DNA of 64,000 nt. It comes from Bacteroidaceae bacterium (GTDB lineage: Bacteria > Bacteroidota > Bacteroidia > Bacteroidales > Bacteroidaceae). Shown one piece after another: positions 59,717 through 64,000 of the stretch. Under the pieces are notes generated by a model. The model was given only the letters and a program-made list of their open reading frames with translations. It had not been told where the DNA came from and ran no database searches. The position numbers and the translations under genes were made by a program. The number at the start of each line of letters is the position of its first letter. The first letter of the stretch is position 1. The DNA is taken from positions 24,108-88,107 of the forward strand of contig JAFZSP010000034.1 in the NCBI GenBank assembly GCA_017619335.1, given 5' to 3'.

Positions 59717-62437
59717 ATGAGTCAGAAAAGAGTTTACACCTTCGGTAACGGTAAGGCCGAAGGTAATGCGCAGATGCGCGAACAGCTGGGTGGCAAAGGT
59801 GCCAACCTGGCCGAGATGAACCTCATTGGCGTTCCCGTTCCTCCGGGCTTCACCATCACCACCGACGTCTGCAACGAGTATTACGAGGTCGGTCAGGAGA
59901 AGATTATGGAGCTGCTGAACGACGATGTAATGGCAGCCGTCAAGCACATTGAGACCCTGATGAACTCCAAGTTCGGCGACGCCCAGAACCCGCTGCTCGT
60001 CAGCGTTCGTTCCGGTGCCCGCGCTTCCATGCCCGGTATGATGGATACCATCCTCAACCTGGGTCTGAACGACGAGGTGGCAGAGGGCATGGTCAAGAAG
60101 ACCGGCAACCCCCACTTCGTCTATGACAGCTATCGCCGCTTCGTGCAGATGTACGGCGACGTCGTCCTGGAGCTGAAGCCCGCCAACAAGACCGACATTG
60201 ATCCGTTCGAGGAAATCATCGAGCAGGTGAAGGCCATCCGTGGCGTGAAGCTGGACAAGGACCTCAGCGTCGAAGAACTCAAGGATCTCGTGGTTCGCTT
60301 CAAGAAAGCCATCAAGGAGCGCACCGGCAAGGACTTCCCCAACGATCCCATCGAGCAGCTCTGGGGCGCCATCTGCGCTGTGTTCCGCAGCTGGATGAAC
60401 GAGCGCGCCATCCTCTATCGCAAGATGGAAGGCATACCCGACGAGTGGGGAACCGCTGTCAGCGTCATGGCAATGGTCTTCGGTAACATGGGCGACACCA
60501 GCGCAACAGGTGTCTGCTTCAGCCGCGACGCTGCCAATGGCGAGAACCTCTTCAACGGCGAGTACCTGGTGAATGCACAGGGTGAAGACGTTGTGGCAGG
60601 TATCCGCACTCCCCAGCAGATCACTAAGATAGGTTCACAGCGCTGGGCCGAGCGTGCTGGTATCAGCGAGGGCGAGCGTGCCGTGAAATATCCTTCCATG
60701 GAAGAGGCTATGCCCGAGATCTACAAGCAGCTGGATGAAATCCAGACCAAGCTCGAGGAGCACTATCGTGATATGCAGGATATGGAGTTCACCGTCCAGG
60801 AAGGCAAGCTCTGGTTCCTCCAGACCCGTAACGGCAAGCGCACCGGCGCTGCCATGGTGAAGATCGCCATCGACCTGCTCCATGAGGGTAAGATCGACGA
60901 GCAGACAGCCATCCTTCGCTGCGAACCCCAGAAGCTGGACGAGCTGCTGCACCCCGTCTTCGACAAGAAGGCCCTCTCCACCGCCAAGGTGATTGCACAG
61001 GGCCTGCCCGCCAGCCCCGGTGCCGGCTGTGGACAGATTGTGTTCCACGCCGACGATGCACAGGCATGGCACGCTGATGGCCACAAGGTGGTGCTTGTCC
61101 GCATCGAGACCAGCCCCGAAGACCTTGCAGGTATGAGCGCTGCTGAAGGTATCCTCACCGCTCGCGGCGGTATGACCTCCCACGCTGCCGTGGTTGCACG
61201 TGGTATGGGTAAGTGCTGCGTCTCCGGCGTCGGCAGTCTCAATGTTGACTACAAGGCTAAGACCGTGGAAATCGACGGTGTGGTCTATAAGGAAGGCGAC
61301 TATATCTCCATCAATGGTACCACCGGTCAGGTGTATGCAGGTGAGGTTCCCACGAAGGCTGCTGAACTCAGCGGTGACTTCAAGGAACTCATGGACCTCT
61401 GCGACAAATATACCAAGCTGCAGGTGCGCACCAACGCCGACACTCCGCACGACGCAGAGGTGGCTCGCGCATTCGGTGCCAAGGGTATCGGTCTTACACG
61501 TACGGAGCACATGTTCTTCGACGACCAGAAGATCATTGCTATGCGTCAGATGATTCTCGCCGACACCGCAGAAGGTCGCGAGAAGGCTCTGGCTAAGCTC
61601 CTCCCCTATCAGAAGGCTGACTTCAAGGGTATCCTCAAGGCTATGAACGGACTGCCCGTGAACATCCGTCTGCTCGATCCTCCCTTGCATGAGTTCGTGC
61701 CCCACGATCTCGCTGGTCAGGAGACCATGGCCAAGGAGATGGGCGTTGACCTCGCCACCATCCAGCGCCGTGTAGCTTCTCTCGCCGAGAACAACCCGAT
61801 GCTCGGCCACCGCGGTTGCCGTCTGGGTATCACCTTCCCCGAAATCACCGCTATGCAGACCCGCGCTATCCTGAGCGCTGCTTGCGAACTGAAGCAGGAA
61901 GGTTTCGATCCGAAGCCCGAAATCATGGTGCCCCTGATTGGTATCCTCTACGAGCTGAAGCAGCAGAAGGCTATCATCCAGAAGGTTGCAAAGGAAGTCT
62001 TTGCAGAGTATGGCATCGAGGTTGAGTTCGAGATTGGTACCATGATTGAGATTCCTCGTGCAGCCCTCACCGCCGACCGCATTGCTACCGAGGCTGAATA
62101 CTTCTCCTTCGGCACGAACGACTTGACTCAGATGACCTTCGGTTACAGCCGCGACGATATCGCCAGCTTCCTGCCCGCATACCTCGAGAAGAAGATCCTG
62201 AAGGTTGACCCGTTCCAGGTGCTCGACCAGAATGGTGTCGGCAAACTCGTGAAGTATGCTGTCGAGAAGGGCCGCGAGGTGCGTCCCACCCTCCGTTGCG
62301 GTATCTGCGGCGAGCACGGTGGCGAACCCAGTTCCGTCAAGTTCTGCGCCAAGATTGGCCTCAACTACGCCAGCTGCTCACCCTTCCGTGTACCCATCGC
62401 CCGCCTCGCCGCCGCACAGGCTGCCGTCGAGGAATAG
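59717..62437 (+). CDS. ppdK: Pyruvate, phosphate dikinase (906 aa)
   Basis: The enzyme interconverts pyruvate, ATP and phosphate with phosphoenolpyruvate, AMP and diphosphate; in Bacteroidota it serves glycolysis and gluconeogenesis. The N-terminal nucleotide-binding part shows LGGKGANLAEM and RSGARASMPGMMDTILNLG. The phosphohistidine H489 lies in RGGMTSHAAVVARGMGKCC. The C-terminal TIM barrel shows GIGLTRTEHMF and the catalytic cysteine C864 in CGICGEHGGEPSS. Length is normal for bacterial PPDK. A terminator follows at 62467, and an integrated element begins just beyond. Confidence 0.96.
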   Translation: MSQKRVYTFGNGKAEGNAQMREQLGGKGANLAEMNLIGVPVPPGFTITTDVCNEYYEVGQEKIMELLNDDVMAAVKHIETLMNSKFGDAQNPLLVSVRSGARASMPGMMDTILNLGLNDEVAEGMVKKTGNPHFVYDSYRRFVQMYGDVVLELKPANKTDIDPFEEIIEQVKAIRGVKLDKDLSVEELKDLVVRFKKAIKERTGKDFPNDPIEQLWGAICAVFRSWMNERAILYRKMEGIPDEWGTAVSVMAMVFGNMGDTSATGVCFSRDAANGENLFNGEYLVNAQGEDVVAGIRTPQQITKIGSQRWAERAGISEGERAVKYPSMEEAMPEIYKQLDEIQTKLEEHYRDMQDMEFTVQEGKLWFLQTRNGKRTGAAMVKIAIDLLHEGKIDEQTAILRCEPQKLDELLHPVFDKKALSTAKVIAQGLPASPGAGCGQIVFHADDAQAWHADGHKVVLVRIETSPEDLAGMSAAEGILTARGGMTSHAAVVARGMGKCCVSGVGSLNVDYKAKTVEIDGVVYKEGDYISINGTTGQVYAGEVPTKAAELSGDFKELMDLCDKYTKLQVRTNADTPHDAEVARAFGAKGIGLTRTEHMFFDDQKIIAMRQMILADTAEGREKALAKLLPYQKADFKGILKAMNGLPVNIRLLDPPLHEFVPHDLAGQETMAKEMGVDLATIQRRVASLAENNPMLGHRGCRLGITFPEITAMQTRAILSAACELKQEGFDPKPEIMVPLIGILYELKQQKAIIQKVAKEVFAEYGIEVEFEIGTMIEIPRAALTADRIATEAEYFSFGTNDLTQMTFGYSRDDIASFLPAYLEKKILKVDPFQVLDQNGVGKLVKYAVEKGREVRPTLRCGICGEHGGEPSSVKFCAKIGLNYASCSPFRVPIARLAAAQAAVEE

Positions 62438-62466
62438 ACGAAAGATGTTGAAAATTAGTGAAATAC

Positions 62467-62510
62467 GAGGCAAGTGCTTGGCAAACAGGTACTTGCCTCG
62501 CTTCTTTTCT
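62467..62510 (+). terminator. Terminator of ppdK
   Basis: GAGGCAAGTGC (62467-62477) and GTACTTGCCTC (62489-62499) form an 11-bp stem with one G-T pair and an 11-base loop, followed by GCTTCTTTTCT. Confidence 0.85.
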
Positions 62511-62563
62511 GCACGTTCTGCACATTCAAAAAGCAGTCCATGACGCATTTATTTTACAAATGC

Positions 62564-62596
62564 TTTACACTAAATCGGCAACTGTTTTACACTAAA
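62564..62596. repeat. Direct repeat TTTACACTAAA next to the integrase gene
   Basis: TTTACACTAAA occurs at 62564-62574 and 62586-62596, 22 bases apart, 63 bases before the integrase start. It may be a recombinase arm site or mark the edge of the element (attL region). Confidence 0.5.
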
Positions 62597-62658
62597 AAAA
62601 TGGCATCGCAAAACCGAGAACAAAAAGAAGTCAAATAATTCACTAATTCAAATTCAAC

Positions 62659-64000
62659 ATGGTAAATTTAAAAGCAACTGTAAGAGTTAAAACAAAGAGT
62701 GGTCTTTATCCTGTTTACATCCGCTTTACGAAAAGCAATCAGGTTTCATACGTCAAGACCTCCTGGGTAGTTAATGAAAATGGATTGAGTGACAAAAAGG
62801 AAATCACAGATCCTTTCGTTATTCAACAGACATGTATCTTGATTGATAGTTATTACAAACAACTCAATCAGATAGACAGTACAAATTGGACAACTTCTGA
62901 GATTGTCAAGTATTTAACCGAGTTCAACAATGACCTCTCTTTCTCTGATTATGCAAGAAAGCATATTGATAAGTTGATAAGCAGAGGGCAAGAACGTACA
63001 TCTCGTAACTATAAGTGGGCATTGAACCACATGGAGAGATTTGCAGAAACAGACAATATCATGTTCTCTCGTCTGACATCTGCTTTTCTTAACCGATGGA
63101 TTGAGTCTCTTTCTACAACCAATCGTTGTAAAGAGCAATATCCTGTTTGTATTCGTGAAGTTTACAAGGCAGCAATGAAGGATTATAACGATGAAGAAAA
63201 AGGTATCGTTAGACTTAGGAACCCTTGGGGTAATGTTACGATACCTAGAAGTGACATACCAGTGAAGCGAGCTATTTCGGCAAGCATGTTGCGCAAATTC
63301 TTCAGCGTCGTTCCAGATAGAAGCAGATTCACAAATCCACTTATGGAGGTTGGTCAGGATGTAGCTTTAATCTCGTTCTGTATGTGTGGTCTGAATGCGG
63401 TTGACATATTTAATGCGAAGAAAGATCAATATGTGAATGGTATTTTCCATTACGAACGCCAGAAAACTAGGATGAGCCGTTCAGACAGAGGTTACTTTGA
63501 AGTTCGTGTGCCAGAATTTTTGAAACCCACGTTTGAAAAGTATCTCTCCAAGAAACCAGGTTCTCCTTGGTTGTTTAATTTCCATGACCGTTTGTCTACC
63601 TCTGACTCCTTCTGCGCCAATGTGAATATTGGCATTAAGCAGATATGGGAAAAGGTTAACCCTGACTTCAAAGCTTCTCTGTATGCCTTCCGCCATAGCT
63701 GGGCCACAATAGCACAGAATGAATGCGGTGCAACTATGAATGAAGTTGACTTTGGTCTCAACCATTCAATAAACAAAATGGCAAAGGTTTATGTACAGGT
63801 CGATTATACACCGGCATGGATTCTAAACGAAAAGGTAATTGAGTTTGTTTTCTTTACAGATAAAGAATCGAAGTATGTGGAGAAAGAAGATAAGACTTTC
63901 GAGAGAATATCCAAATATAATAATGTCCGTGCAGAGGCTTTTGTGATGGGCAAAAAGGTTTGTGCTCTTGAAGATACTGGTTTTACCAATGTTGACCAGA
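62659..64000 (+). CDS. Tyrosine recombinase (phage/conjugative-element integrase), 3' end beyond window
   Basis: The frame from ATG 62659 (MVNLKATVRVKTKSGLYPVY) is open to the right edge, 447 codons. The N-terminal arm-binding-like part and core-binding domain (about 95-215, SFSDYARKHIDKLI) precede the catalytic domain. Seen catalytic residues are K269 (RQKTR), R345 (YAFRHSWAT), H369 (LNHS) and Y378 (KVYVQVD). The position of the first arginine, in FCMCGLNAVDIF, is asparagine N246; loss of this arginine is known in IntDOT of the Bacteroides element CTnDOT. The sequence is more AT-rich than ppdK, and integration just past the ppdK terminator suggests an element continuing to the right. Confidence 0.88.
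   Translation, partial: MVNLKATVRVKTKSGLYPVYIRFTKSNQVSYVKTSWVVNENGLSDKKEITDPFVIQQTCILIDSYYKQLNQIDSTNWTTSEIVKYLTEFNNDLSFSDYARKHIDKLISRGQERTSRNYKWALNHMERFAETDNIMFSRLTSAFLNRWIESLSTTNRCKEQYPVCIREVYKAAMKDYNDEEKGIVRLRNPWGNVTIPRSDIPVKRAISASMLRKFFSVVPDRSRFTNPLMEVGQDVALISFCMCGLNAVDIFNAKKDQYVNGIFHYERQKTRMSRSDRGYFEVRVPEFLKPTFEKYLSKKPGSPWLFNFHDRLSTSDSFCANVNIGIKQIWEKVNPDFKASLYAFRHSWATIAQNECGATMNEVDFGLNHSINKMAKVYVQVDYTPAWILNEKVIEFVFFTDKESKYVEKEDKTFERISKYNNVRAEAFVMGKKVCALEDTGFTNVDQ

Overview
The window looks like chromosome of a Bacteroidota bacterium, most likely Prevotellaceae or a close Bacteroidales relative. Four things point there. Promoters follow the Bacteroidota pattern TTG/TTTG-N19-20-TAnnTTTG and can be read upstream of many genes. 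Seven secreted proteins end in a type IX secretion (T9SS)-like tail of the form G-[LIVF]-[YF]-[IL]-x-x-G-x-K-V. Shine-Dalgarno sequences are mostly absent. The housekeeping proteins (transketolase, pyruvate phosphate dikinase, MetH, RlmD) have Bacteroidales-type sequences.

Layout. 1-842: left-truncated GNAT-like gene. 843-1744: long intergenic region with a chain of hairpins, a TGTCACA cluster and a 22-bp-period array. 1745-10664: operon of two giant surface proteins and a 62-aa microprotein. 10738-13275: secreted CotH-family protein. 13424-25899: mostly housekeeping (Crp-like regulator, M3 peptidase, dCMP deaminase, S41 protease, 5-FTHF cyclo-ligase, DUF721/recF, TPR protein, ribH, smpB, metH, DUF4375). 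25940-37974 (minus): a second large-large-small surface-protein cluster. 38048-38476: GxxExxY protein. 39072-48420: a symmetrical locus in which two paralogous units (surface protein plus microprotein, with conserved leaders) face each other across an accessory island of RhuM, DUF4886, a frameshifted HicB-like gene and a RelE/ParE toxin-antitoxin pair. 48611-62437: housekeeping again (tkt, rpiB, tRNA-Ala, rlmD, AMP-forming ligase, PatB-type aminotransferase, DUF3737, MATE, ppdK), interrupted by a four-helix-bundle gene bounded by inverted repeats. 62659 to the end: the start of an integrated element led by a tyrosine recombinase.

Two patterns stand out. First, all four 57-66 aa proteins beginning MKK-x(0-1)-x-Y-x-x-P-x-x-x-[VI]-V lie directly 3' of T9SS-type surface protein genes, and one has its own consensus promoter. 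Second, at least four intergenic regions (1413-1566, 18389-18492, 38789-38898, 44775-45038) carry degenerate arrays with an exact 22-bp period whose half-motifs recur as reverse complements. Dispersed repeats have also entered coding sequences in frame (metH, rlmD, C-termini of surface proteins). All calls are from reading the sequence; no database search was run.
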